Positions 6,464-13,357 of a DNA stretch of 14,867 nt are shown here, one piece after another (position 1 is the first letter of the stretch; each line of letters begins with the position of its first letter). The notes beneath the pieces were generated by a model. That model worked only from the letters and a program-made list of their open reading frames with translations, did no database searches and had not been told where the DNA came from. The DNA comes from Firmicutes bacterium UBA7709 (GTDB lineage: Bacteria; Bacillota_A; Clostridia; Peptostreptococcales; Anaerovoracaceae): positions 4,835-19,701 of the forward strand of contig DLFX01000098.1 in assembly GCA_002482405.1 (NCBI GenBank), given 5' to 3'. A program made the translations under genes and the position numbers.

Positions 6464-8386
6464 ATTGATCCCGTAGCTCTCTATTTTTCGGTAAAGCGTG
6501 TTCCTTCCGATTCCAAGGGTCTTTGCACAGAGAGATATATTCCCTCCATATAAATCCAATACCTTGAGGATGTGCTTCTTTTCCATAAATTCCAGATCCA
6601 GGCATTCCTCAGTCGACTCACAGTTCACCGGTTCCGGGCGGCTTGCGTTTCCCTCGGATTTTTCATTCGCATTTCCGTCTGCCCTCATAAAGCTGTCCGG
6701 TATTGACTCGGTATTTACCATCAGCTCGATGATGTTTTCCAGCTCCCTTACATTTCCCGGCCATTCATATTCCAAAAGGGATTTCATCGTTGCCTCATTG
6801 ATATTCACGCTTTTCTTTTTTAGCTTTTTTGATATCCGTTCCATAAAATACCGGCTTAAAAGAGGTATGTCTGCTTTCCTTTCCCTTAACGGCATCAGCC
6901 TTATGGGGAGGACATTCAGCCTGTAATACAGATCCTTACGGAAATTTCCTTTTCTGACTTCTTCATTCAGATCCTTATTGGTAGCGGCGATCACTCTTGC
7001 ATCGACAACAATCTCCTTGTTGCTCCCGACCCTGATCACAACGCCTTCCTCAATCACTCGCAGCAGCCTGGTCTGCATATCCAGCGGCATTTCACCGATT
7101 TCATCCAGAAAGATCGTTCCCCCGTCTGCAATTTCAAATTTTCCAGGCTGACCAGCGCTTTTTGCGCCTGTGAACGCGCCTCCCTCATATCCAAACAGCT
7201 CCGATTCGATCAGGTTTCTTGGTATCGCGCCGCAGTTTAACGCGACAAAAGGCTCGTCATGCCTGTTGCTGTAATTATGGATCGCCTGTGCGAAGAGTTC
7301 TTTCCCCGTGCCGCTTTCCCCCATGATCAGAACATTGGACCTGCTGTCGGAAATCTTTTTCGCATATTCAATGATCCGTACAAAGCTCTTATCCTCTCCG
7401 ATGATTTTATCAAAGGTATAAATCGCTTGGTGTCCCATGATTTTATTGGCCAGCTTCCTGACCTTTTTGACCTCTACAAAAACAAAAACGATGCTCATCA
7501 ATTTTTGTTCTCCGTCAAGATTCGGATAGGCGCTCAAATTGAATTGGAGCTTTTTTCTCCTGGAGTTTACAAATACGTCTGCATCTACAAAACTTTTCTT
7601 ATTTACAATAGCGGTTTTCACCCTATCCCAATCGTCCAGCAGATCCCCCGTTTTTATCGATCTCAATTCATCAGGGGAATATCCGAACATTTCCGAAACA
7701 TGGCGATTGACCGTCTTGATGTTCCCCTCCAGATCGGAGGTCAGGATCCCTGCGTCAATGGATTCAATGATCGTCTCGGTAAATTTCTTTTCCATGGACA
7801 ATTCTTCATTGTATCTCTTAATATCCATCATCTCCTCGATCGCGTTGGCGGCCGCCACGACCATGCCCAGCGTATGCAGATTGACGGATTCGCTGTACCC
7901 GGTCAAGTCAATGCTTCCGATAATCTCTCCCATGGAATTTCTGATCGGAGAAGCGGAGCAGGTCCACCGGTGATATGCCTTTATGTAATGTTCCTCACCG
8001 GACACTTGCAGCGGCTTAACCTCGGCAAGGGTCGTACCCATTGCGTTTGTCCCGATGTTGCATTCGTCCATATACGCTCCGGGCACCATCTTCAGCGAAA
8101 AAGCTTCGGCTAGAATATTTTCATCGCCAATTATGCTTAAAATACAGCCTTCCTCATCGGTCAGTATGGAGAAAAAATTGGATCCTTTCACAAAATTATA
8201 TAACCGGTTTATATAAAAGTCGGCCGTGTCGATCAGTTCCCTTTTCGCCTCCAGCTTTTTATAGAGTTCATTGCCGGAAATGATCTTTTTACTGTAGATC
8301 CGATTCTGCTCAACCTTATACTGCCTGCAACGTTCATGGGAACTGATGATATAATCCTTTTTCAAGCCCATTTCTCTACCACTCAT
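6431..8386 (-). CDS. AcoR-type sigma-54-dependent transcriptional activator
   Basis: A 651-residue enhancer-binding protein that would sense a small molecule and drive RpoN promoters. The N-terminal half has a GAF-like sensor (about 60-185, with NIGTNAMGT at 110-118 and [18 protein letters not shown] at 146-163) and a PAS domain (about 200-310). The AAA+ domain has Walker A GESGTGKE (356-363), the sigma-54 contact loop GAFTGA (403-408), Walker B GGTIFLDE (422-429) and [11 protein letters not shown] (541-551). A Fis-type helix-turn-helix ends the protein (about 602-637). There is no receiver domain, so it is likely switched by ligand rather than by phosphorylation. ATG at 8386 follows GGAGGGG. 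It lies just upstream of two operons with -24/-12 promoters, its probable targets. The ligand is unknown; an aldehyde or alcohol would suit the context. Confidence 0.95.
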   Translation of the reverse strand: MSGREMGLKKDYIISSHERCRQYKVEQNRIYSKKIISGNELYKKLEAKRELIDTADFYINRLYNFVKGSNFFSILTDEEGCILSIIGDENILAEAFSLKMVPGAYMDECNIGTNAMGTTLAEVKPLQVSGEEHYIKAYHRWTCSASPIRNSMGEIIGSIDLTGYSESVNLHTLGMVVAAANAIEEMMDIKRYNEELSMEKKFTETIIESIDAGILTSDLEGNIKTVNRHVSEMFGYSPDELRSIKTGDLLDDWDRVKTAIVNKKSFVDADVFVNSRRKKLQFNLSAYPNLDGEQKLMSIVFVFVEVKKVRKLANKIMGHQAIYTFDKIIGEDKSFVRIIEYAKKISDSRSNVLIMGESGTGKELFAQAIHNYSNRHDEPFVALNCGAIPRNLIESELFGYEGGAFTGAKSAGQPGKFEIADGGTIFLDEIGEMPLDMQTRLLRVIEEGVVIRVGSNKEIVVDARVIAATNKDLNEEVRKGNFRKDLYYRLNVLPIRLMPLRERKADIPLLSRYFMERISKKLKKKSVNINEATMKSLLEYEWPGNVRELENIIELMVNTESIPDSFMRADGNANEKSEGNASRPEPVNCESTEECLDLEFMEKKHILKVLDLYGGNISLCAKTLGIGRNTLYRKIESYGINCSETEHCSNL

Positions 8387-8452
8387 AAAACCCCTCCATT
8401 CATGAGTAAATCCTCTGGAGTCTGTGCATATCTGCCATGGTATGTTTTTTTT

Positions 8453-8481
8453 AATATAATCCTTTGCCGTGCAGTTTGCAA
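8453..8481 (-). promoter_or_regulatory. Sigma-70-type promoter of the activator gene
   Basis: On the minus strand TTGCAA (8481-8476), 17 bp, then TATATT (8458-8453). It matches 4/6 at -35 and 5/6 at -10 with ideal spacing. The leader to the ATG at 8386 would be about 60 nt. A 4-bp perfect stem (CCCG/CGGG, 8484-8495) sits just upstream. Confidence 0.55.
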
Positions 8482-8507
8482 TACCCGTTTGCGGGAAGAT
8501 ACATACC

Positions 8508-8609
8508 CTACTTTACCTGCGGCAGTTTCGCTTCATGTTGGCCTTCCTTATGGACAATCAGGATGGTGATATCACCCTGCTCATCAACCAGAAAATCGCC
8601 GCCATTCAA
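8508..8609 (-). CDS. Possible 33-residue ORF coupled to the GntR gene
   Basis: A TTG codon at 8609-8607 overlaps the GntR stop (TTGA), opening a 33-codon frame that ends in TAG at 8508-8510. The peptide begins LNGGDFLVDEQGDITILIVH and is charged towards the end. I recognise no family and see no good ribosome binding site. It might be a small coupled protein, the tail of a lost gene, or chance. A perfect 12-bp palindrome GGTGATATCACC (8565-8576) lies inside it. Confidence 0.22.
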   Translation of the reverse strand: MNGGDFLVDEQGDITILIVHKEGQHEAKLPQVK

Positions 8610-9244
8610 ATCAGATCCGGCACTTTTGTCGACCAGTGATTATCCGAAAGATATTCAAACAGCGCATTTTTATCACCTTTTTCAAAAAGAGCTACGATTT
8701 CCGAATGTTCCTTATTCATGGAAGCGCATATGGCAAAGAGCTCCGTCTCATCCGTGCTGTAATACGTATATCGGTCCAGAGTCGCCTTGATCTGCTTTAA
8801 TAATGTGATCAGTTGTATATTATCACATTTGTTGATGTAAACGCTGTGAAAGTTTTCCTGCTGCTCGCAGTAGGCCGGATAATTCTTGTATTTGATTGCG
8901 ACGTCGGCCAGATCGATGTATTCCCGCATCTTGTTCAGATCGGCGCCGGTGATATTGGGAAGCGCCAGTTTGGCCGCCAGCGCATCCATATTTCCCAGGA
9001 TTTCATAGGCGTCCAGTTTTGTTTTATAATCAAATTTTGTTATCGCGTAACCCTTTCTGGGAATCCTCTCCAAAACTCCATTGGCCACCAGCTCGATCAG
9101 CGCTTCCCTTGCCGGAGTCCTGCTGATATTCAGCGATTCGCAAATCATTGTCTCCGTAATAATATTATCCTGTGAAAATTCTCCGCTGTGAATTTTTGAC
9201 AGAATGTTCTCCATAGCCATATGCCGCAGCGATGTAATATCCAA
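8606..9244 (-). CDS. GntR-family regulator with FCD ligand domain
   Basis: A 212-residue transcription factor of the FadR/FCD branch of GntR. The N-terminal winged helix (about 8-70) has the recognition region SLNISRTPAREALIELVANG and the wing RIPRKGYAITKF. The all-helical FCD domain (about 76-205) keeps the D78 helix and the histidines of the usual metal/ligand site (NFH at 131-133, EH at 179-180, NH at 202-203), although the usual Arg of the first FCD helix is not evident. Such regulators commonly respond to organic acids. It is divergent from the amino acid breakdown operon starting at 9645 and may control it, with a palindrome at 9329-9340 as a candidate operator. The start is TTG at 9244 with AAGGGGG upstream. 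The effector cannot be told from sequence. Confidence 0.9.
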   Translation of the reverse strand: MDITSLRHMAMENILSKIHSGEFSQDNIITETMICESLNISRTPAREALIELVANGVLERIPRKGYAITKFDYKTKLDAYEILGNMDALAAKLALPNITGADLNKMREYIDLADVAIKYKNYPAYCEQQENFHSVYINKCDNIQLITLLKQIKATLDRYTYYSTDETELFAICASMNKEHSEIVALFEKGDKNALFEYLSDNHWSTKVPDLI

Positions 9245-9277
9245 ACGATTACCCCCTTGTTTTTATTCTTTGTTTAA

Positions 9278-9307
9278 AATATAACACACGTATATCGGTC
9301 TATGCAA
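9278..9307 (-). promoter_or_regulatory. Sigma-70-type promoter of the GntR gene
   Basis: On the minus strand TTGCAT (9307-9302), 18 bp, TATATT (9283-9278), giving a leader of roughly 25-30 nt before the TTG at 9244. Box quality is moderate. Confidence 0.45.
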
Positions 9308-9328
9308 CAAAATAGCATAAATTTAAAA

Positions 9329-9340
9329 TATACATGTATA
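9329..9340. promoter_or_regulatory. Palindrome, candidate GntR/FCD operator
   Basis: A perfect 12-bp palindrome TATACATGTATA between the two divergent promoters, with overlapping GTATAC at 9335-9340 and its next base. FCD-type GntR operators are often short palindromes around GTATAC or similar. Assignment to the neighbouring regulator is inference from position. Confidence 0.35.
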
Positions 9341-9444
9341 CGTAAAAATTGTTTTTAATTCAATACAAAAATCTATCGTTTAAATTGATGGATTTATTGG
9401 ATTATCTTATCTTAGAACGCAAGTATTCATCGATTATTTTTGCA

Positions 9445-9474
9445 TTGACATCAATTCTGGTATGCATATATACT
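9445..9474 (+). promoter_or_regulatory. Sigma-70-type promoter of the amino acid breakdown operon
   Basis: A perfect TTGACA (9445-9450), 18 bp, then TATACT (9469-9474, 5/6). The start would be near 9481, leaving a leader of about 160 nt before the ATG at 9645. Confidence 0.6.
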
Positions 9475-9644
9475 TTTGGCAAATAAGCGCTTGTTATCAA
9501 TGAATGGAGTACGTTGTGGGATAGCATCAATCGCCATAATACAGAACGATCTGCAAGGTAATATTTTCCAAATACAAATTGCCTGGGCAGATGAAATTTA
9601 AGAAATAAGGCCGCAATTGATGCTGAAAATGGAGGAATAAGAAT

Positions 9645-10793
9645 ATGGAAAAAAGACCTTATGCCGTTGTCGAATGGAACGATGTGGAAAGCGACGCAAA
9701 AGGATGGCTTTGCGCCTACAATTTTGTAAACCATTACTGCGGAGGCGGTACCAGGATGCACCCGACGGTCACGAAGGAGGAAGTCGTCCGTTTGGCGACC
9801 ACGATGGGATACAAATATAAAGCCGCCGAATCAATGACCACAGGAGGCTGCAAGGGAGGAATCGCCTATGATTACAAAGCCCCCGACGCAAAGGATGTTT
9901 TAAGAAGATACCTGATCGCCATGGCTCCTTACATAAAGGCCGGCGTATCCATCGGCGGAGACCTGGGCGTCGATTACGGCGATGTGCTGGAAATTCTGGA
10001 TGAGCTTGGGATCGGGCTGCCGGCCACCAAGGAGATGAAGACGGACCCGAAAATCATCAAATGCATCGAAGAGCACGACAAGCTTTGCGATATGACCTAC
10101 GACGGATTTAAGATGTATGACATGATCACCGGTTACGGCTGCGCCGCCGGTCTGGATGAAGCCTGGAAAATCAAAGCGGGAAAAGAAGGCGCCACAGTCG
10201 TCCTGCAGGGCTTCGGCTGCGTAGGCGCATCCATGGCGATCAACCTTGACCAGATGGGATATAAGGTGGTCGGAATTGCCGACGCCAACTGTCTGGTGGT
10301 ATGCCAGGACGGGCTGGACGTCAAGAAGCTCGTAGAAACAAGAAAGCCAAAGGGAGAGCTTGATCAAAGCGCTTTTGAGCCCGGCTATCAGGTGCTGAAG
10401 AACAGCGAATGGCTGGACATAGACTGTGACATTCTGGTTCCCGCGGCGCTGGAAGACGTCATCAACAAAGACAACGCTCATAAAGTAAAAGCCAGCCTGA
10501 TCGTGGAAGCGGCCAACATTCCGGTTACTGCCGAAGCGGACGAAATTCTGGCCGGGATGAACGTGGACATCTGCGTGGACTTCGTGACGAATCTGGGCGG
10601 TATCCGAATCTACGACGTTGCCGTCTTCGGCCTGGTCCCCTGCGTTCCGGAGGCCATTGTGGAGGATACCGTCTCTCTGATCCGGAAGAATACCCGGCTC
10701 GTCTTTGAGAAAGCCGCGGCCGAGAAGAGGACAACGAGACAGGTCGCCCGGGAACTGTTTGTGCCGGACACCTTTGACACCCCTGATATATAA
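9645..10793 (+). CDS. Glu/Leu/Phe/Val dehydrogenase-family amino acid dehydrogenase
   Basis: Predicted NAD(P)-dependent oxidative deamination of an amino acid to its 2-oxo acid. This 382-residue protein has the family's N-terminal domain with GGGTRMHPTV (33-42), TTGGCKGGI (65-73, K70 matching the GGxKGG lysine of glutamate dehydrogenase) and GGDLGVDYGD (104-113, D106 matching the catalytic Asp). The Rossmann nucleotide domain shows VVLQGFGCVG (185-194). The sequence is divergent from ordinary glutamate dehydrogenase, which is nearer 420-450 residues, and the third glycine of GGGKGG is Cys69, so I do not name a substrate. A valine, leucine or other hydrophobic amino acid would fit the VorB-like enzyme encoded next. 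ATG at 9645 follows TGGAGGA. First gene of a five-enzyme-step operon; the next start is 12 nt after the stop. Confidence 0.87.
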   Translation: MEKRPYAVVEWNDVESDAKGWLCAYNFVNHYCGGGTRMHPTVTKEEVVRLATTMGYKYKAAESMTTGGCKGGIAYDYKAPDAKDVLRRYLIAMAPYIKAGVSIGGDLGVDYGDVLEILDELGIGLPATKEMKTDPKIIKCIEEHDKLCDMTYDGFKMYDMITGYGCAAGLDEAWKIKAGKEGATVVLQGFGCVGASMAINLDQMGYKVVGIADANCLVVCQDGLDVKKLVETRKPKGELDQSAFEPGYQVLKNSEWLDIDCDILVPAALEDVINKDNAHKVKASLIVEAANIPVTAEADEILAGMNVDICVDFVTNLGGIRIYDVAVFGLVPCVPEAIVEDTVSLIRKNTRLVFEKAAAEKRTTRQVARELFVPDTFDTPDI

Positions 10794-10805
10794 ACGGAGG
10801 ACGCT

Positions 10806-11021
10806 ATGGAGAAGCTTATCATTCACAGAGAATCCTGCAAGAGCTGCCACTACTGTATCGTCAACTGTCCAAAAGCAGCCCTGACCATGACCGGCCCCAT
10901 CAACAGCGCCGGATACATGACAACGGAAGTGGACCGGGACAAATGCATCACCTGCGGGATCTGCTACAATGTATGCCCGGATTACGTATATGAAATAATT
11001 GAGGAGGAGGCCGAGGCATGA
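10806..11021 (+). CDS. 2-oxoacid:ferredoxin oxidoreductase, ferredoxin (delta) subunit
   Basis: A 71-residue 2x[4Fe-4S] ferredoxin with CKSCHYCIVNCP (residues 11-22) and CITCGICYNVCP (about 47-58). It should carry electrons from the thiamine-diphosphate site to external ferredoxin. The Lys/His-rich first motif and short acidic tail are usual for KorD/VorD-type subunits. The start follows CGGAGGA. The last bases overlap the alpha subunit start (ATGA), indicating coupled translation and fixed stoichiometry. Confidence 0.92.
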   Translation: MEKLIIHRESCKSCHYCIVNCPKAALTMTGPINSAGYMTTEVDRDKCITCGICYNVCPDYVYEIIEEEAEA

Positions 11022-12073
11022 CAAAGAAACTGATGAAAGGGAACGATGCGGTGGCCGAGGCAGCGATCCGTGCCGGATGCCGGTTCTTCGCGGGCTATCC
11101 CATTACCCCTCAGAGTGAAATTTTAGAATATTTATCATGGAGAATGCCGGAGGTCGGAGGCGTCTTTATTCAGACAGAATCCGAAATTTCAGGGATCTCC
11201 ATGATCTACGGAGCCGCGGCTGCCGGCGCCAGAGCCTTGACCAGCTCTTCCGGTCCTGGCTTCAGCCTGATGCAGGAGGGAATTTCCTACATCGCTTCCG
11301 CGGAGCTGCCCTGCGTGGTGCTGGATGTACAGCGCTACGGCTCCGGTCTGGCGGACATCTACACCGGCCAGGGAGATTATTGGCAGGCCGTGAAAAACGG
11401 CGGCCACGGAGACTACCGATGCCTCGTTTTCGCCCCGAATTCAGTCCAGGAAACGGTGGACCTGATGGGCCTGGCTTTCGATAAAGCGGAAGAATACAGA
11501 AACCCTGTCCTCCTCCTCTCCGACGCCTCAATCGCTCAGATGATGGAACCGGTGGAGTTTCCGGAGATGAAAGACTATGACCAGGACGCCCTGCCATGGG
11601 CCATGAAGGGAAAGGGAGACGGCCAGAACAAACGCCACACTTCCATCATGTATTACAACCTGGATTATGATAATTATCTGAAACGCAAGTACGACAAAAT
11701 GGTGGAAAAAGAACAGCGATGGGAGGAAGTCCGGACAGAGGACGCTGAGCTGATCCTGGTGGCTTACGGAATTTCCTCCAGGATCTGTGAAGAAGTTGTG
11801 GAATCGGCAAGAAAAGAAGGAATGAAGGTCGGCCTGATCCGTCCCATCACCCTCTACCCCTTCCCGGTAAAGGCTTTCGAAAAGCTGGAGAGCGTAAAAT
11901 ACTTCGCAAGTGTGGAAATGTCATGTCTGTCTCAAATGATCGAAGACGTGGTGATGGCTTCAAAATGCAGGCCTACCTATCCGATCCGCGGCGGCATGAA
12001 GGTTTACGAGACCGAGGAAATCCTATCAGCCGTAAAGGACATCTTTGCCGGCAACGCAAAGGAGGTTTACTGA
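11018..12073 (+). CDS. vorB: 2-oxoacid:ferredoxin oxidoreductase, alpha subunit (VorB-like)
   Basis: Alpha chain of a CoA-acylating 2-oxoacid oxidoreductase, 351 residues, the usual length for the separate-subunit form. The N-terminal pyrimidine-binding domain begins KLMKGNDAVAEAAIRAGCRF and GYPITPQSEI, followed by QTESEISGISMIYGAAAAGA, TSSSGPGFSLMQEGISY and GQGDYWQAVKNGGHGDYR. A C-terminal domain (about 235-345) carries VAYGISSRICEEVV and GLIRPITLYPFP. The pattern is that of proteins annotated as 3-methyl-2-oxobutanoate dehydrogenase subunit VorB, suggesting branched-chain 2-oxo acids, though related KorA enzymes use 2-oxoglutarate and the family is often over-named. It starts behind GAGGAGGAGG inside the ferredoxin gene. 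Enzyme class is firm; substrate is not. Confidence 0.92.
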   Translation: MTKKLMKGNDAVAEAAIRAGCRFFAGYPITPQSEILEYLSWRMPEVGGVFIQTESEISGISMIYGAAAAGARALTSSSGPGFSLMQEGISYIASAELPCVVLDVQRYGSGLADIYTGQGDYWQAVKNGGHGDYRCLVFAPNSVQETVDLMGLAFDKAEEYRNPVLLLSDASIAQMMEPVEFPEMKDYDQDALPWAMKGKGDGQNKRHTSIMYYNLDYDNYLKRKYDKMVEKEQRWEEVRTEDAELILVAYGISSRICEEVVESARKEGMKVGLIRPITLYPFPVKAFEKLESVKYFASVEMSCLSQMIEDVVMASKCRPTYPIRGGMKVYETEEILSAVKDIFAGNAKEVY

Positions 12074-12074
12074 A

Positions 12075-12803
12075 ATGGAAAAACGACGTTCAAAAATCCT
12101 TTACACGGATCATAAATTCTGCCCCGGCTGCGGCCATGGCATTGTAAACCGGCTTATCGCGGAGGTCCTTGAGGAAATGGGCGAGGACAAGAGTGCAATC
12201 TGCGCCGTTGCCGTCGGATGCTCCTCCCTGATGCCGGATACCTATGGCGTCGACATCGTCCAGTCCCAGCACGGACGCGCCGCCGCAGTTGCGGTAGGCT
12301 TAAAGCGCTGCCGGCCCGAAAATATGGTTTTCTCCTATCAAGGTGACGGCGACGCCCTCGCCATCGGATTTTCAGAGACCATGTACGCCGCGGTCCGCAA
12401 CGAAAATATCACCGTGATCCTCATCAACAATAATAACTTCGGCATGACCGGCGGACAGATGTCCCCCACCACGCTGGAGAATCAGCGGACCACAACCTCT
12501 CCCTACGGCAGGGATGTTTCCCTCACGGGTAATCCGCTGGATGCGATCAGGCTGATGAGTACGCTGGACGTCGCTTATCTGGCAAGGGGGACCATGACGG
12601 ATACCAAGGAAATCAATAAGACAAAGAAATATATCCGCAGGGCCTTTGAGGCACAGAAAAACAAGGAGGGCTACAGCCTTGTGGAAATCCTGTCCCCTTG
12701 TCCCACGAACTGGGGAATGACGCCGTTAAATGCGTGCAAGCAGATCAATCAGGTGGTTCAGACAGTGTACCCCCTGGGCGAGTTCAAAGGAGGTGGCAAA
12801 TAA
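12075..12803 (+). CDS. 2-oxoacid:ferredoxin oxidoreductase, beta (TPP-binding) subunit
   Basis: Beta chain of 242 residues that holds thiamine diphosphate and the proximal cluster. It shows FCPGCGHG (15-22), VGCSSLMPD (48-55), the diphosphate/Mg motif GDGD (90-93) and NNNNFGMTGGQ (118-128). The ATG at 12075 is chosen because AAAGGAGG lies about 9 nt upstream at the end of the alpha gene; a longer frame from TTG at 12045 would overlap the alpha gene and adds nothing family-like. Only one base separates it from the alpha stop, and its TAA overlaps the gamma ATG by one base. Together with alpha, gamma and the ferredoxin it decarboxylates a 2-oxo acid to acyl-CoA. Confidence 0.93.
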   Translation: MEKRRSKILYTDHKFCPGCGHGIVNRLIAEVLEEMGEDKSAICAVAVGCSSLMPDTYGVDIVQSQHGRAAAVAVGLKRCRPENMVFSYQGDGDALAIGFSETMYAAVRNENITVILINNNNFGMTGGQMSPTTLENQRTTTSPYGRDVSLTGNPLDAIRLMSTLDVAYLARGTMTDTKEINKTKKYIRRAFEAQKNKEGYSLVEILSPCPTNWGMTPLNACKQINQVVQTVYPLGEFKGGGK

Positions 12804-13342
12804 TGAATCTGATCTTTGCAGGATTCGGCGGACAGGGCGTACTTACAGCCGGCCTCATCATGGGAAAAACCGGCGTGGACACCGGCAAAAACGTAACCTG
12901 GATCCCCTCCTACGGAAGCGAAATGCGAGGCGGCACAGCTAATTGCAACGTAAAGATTTCCGATGGAAAAATCGCCAGCCCTTTTGTAACGAAAATTGAT
13001 ATTCTAGTCGTCATGAACATGCCTTCTCTGGTCAAGTTTGAAAAAAACGTAGTACCCGGCGGCGTGATCATCGCCAACAAAACCCTGATCGATCAGTATG
13101 CTTTCCGCAAGGATATTCAGGTATATGAAGTGGACGCCACCCGCATCGCCGACGAAGCGGGGAATCCCAAGGGAGCGAATATCGCGATGCTGGGAGCCCT
13201 GGCAGCCTCCGGCGCTTTGTTCGACGCCGAGACAGCCTGGAAGGGAATTGAAAACTTCTTTCTGGAAAAGGGAAAAAACAATCCGAAAAACGAGCTGGTT
13301 TTCAGAAAAGGCCTGGAGGAAACCGGCAAAAAAGAAATATGA
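12803..13342 (+). CDS. 2-oxoacid:ferredoxin oxidoreductase, gamma subunit
   Basis: Gamma chain of 179 residues, which closes the CoA-binding side of the enzyme. The signature GFGGQGVLTAG (7-17) and SYGSEMRGGTANCNV (36-50) are classic for the POR/KOR gamma domain. The start is the ATG at 12803 in a TAATG overlap behind AAGGAGG; a longer frame from 12698 lies within the beta gene and is rejected. The stop is followed 15 nt later by the acyl-CoA synthetase start. Confidence 0.93.
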   Translation: MNLIFAGFGGQGVLTAGLIMGKTGVDTGKNVTWIPSYGSEMRGGTANCNVKISDGKIASPFVTKIDILVVMNMPSLVKFEKNVVPGGVIIANKTLIDQYAFRKDIQVYEVDATRIADEAGNPKGANIAMLGALAASGALFDAETAWKGIENFFLEKGKNNPKNELVFRKGLEETGKKEI

Positions 13343-13357
13343 GGAGCGGAAAGAAAG

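Larger units (their letters stand above)
9245..9644. other. 400-bp divergent control region
   Basis: AT-rich spacer between the GntR gene and the dehydrogenase operon. It holds one promoter per direction and a palindrome, listed separately, plus an 8-bp palindrome AAGCGCTT (9485-9492) close to the predicted plus-strand start. The plus-strand leader is about 160 nt and contains a 33-codon ATG frame (9500-9601) without a visible ribosome binding site. I see no riboswitch fold or terminator that I can defend. Confidence 0.6.

Noticed and set aside
7259..8113. A 284-codon open frame on the plus strand
   Set aside because: Antisense to the sigma-54 activator; no recognisable domain.
9900..11024. 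A 374-codon open frame on the minus strand
   Set aside because: Antisense to the dehydrogenase and ferredoxin genes, which carry clear family motifs; its composition is that of a shadow frame.
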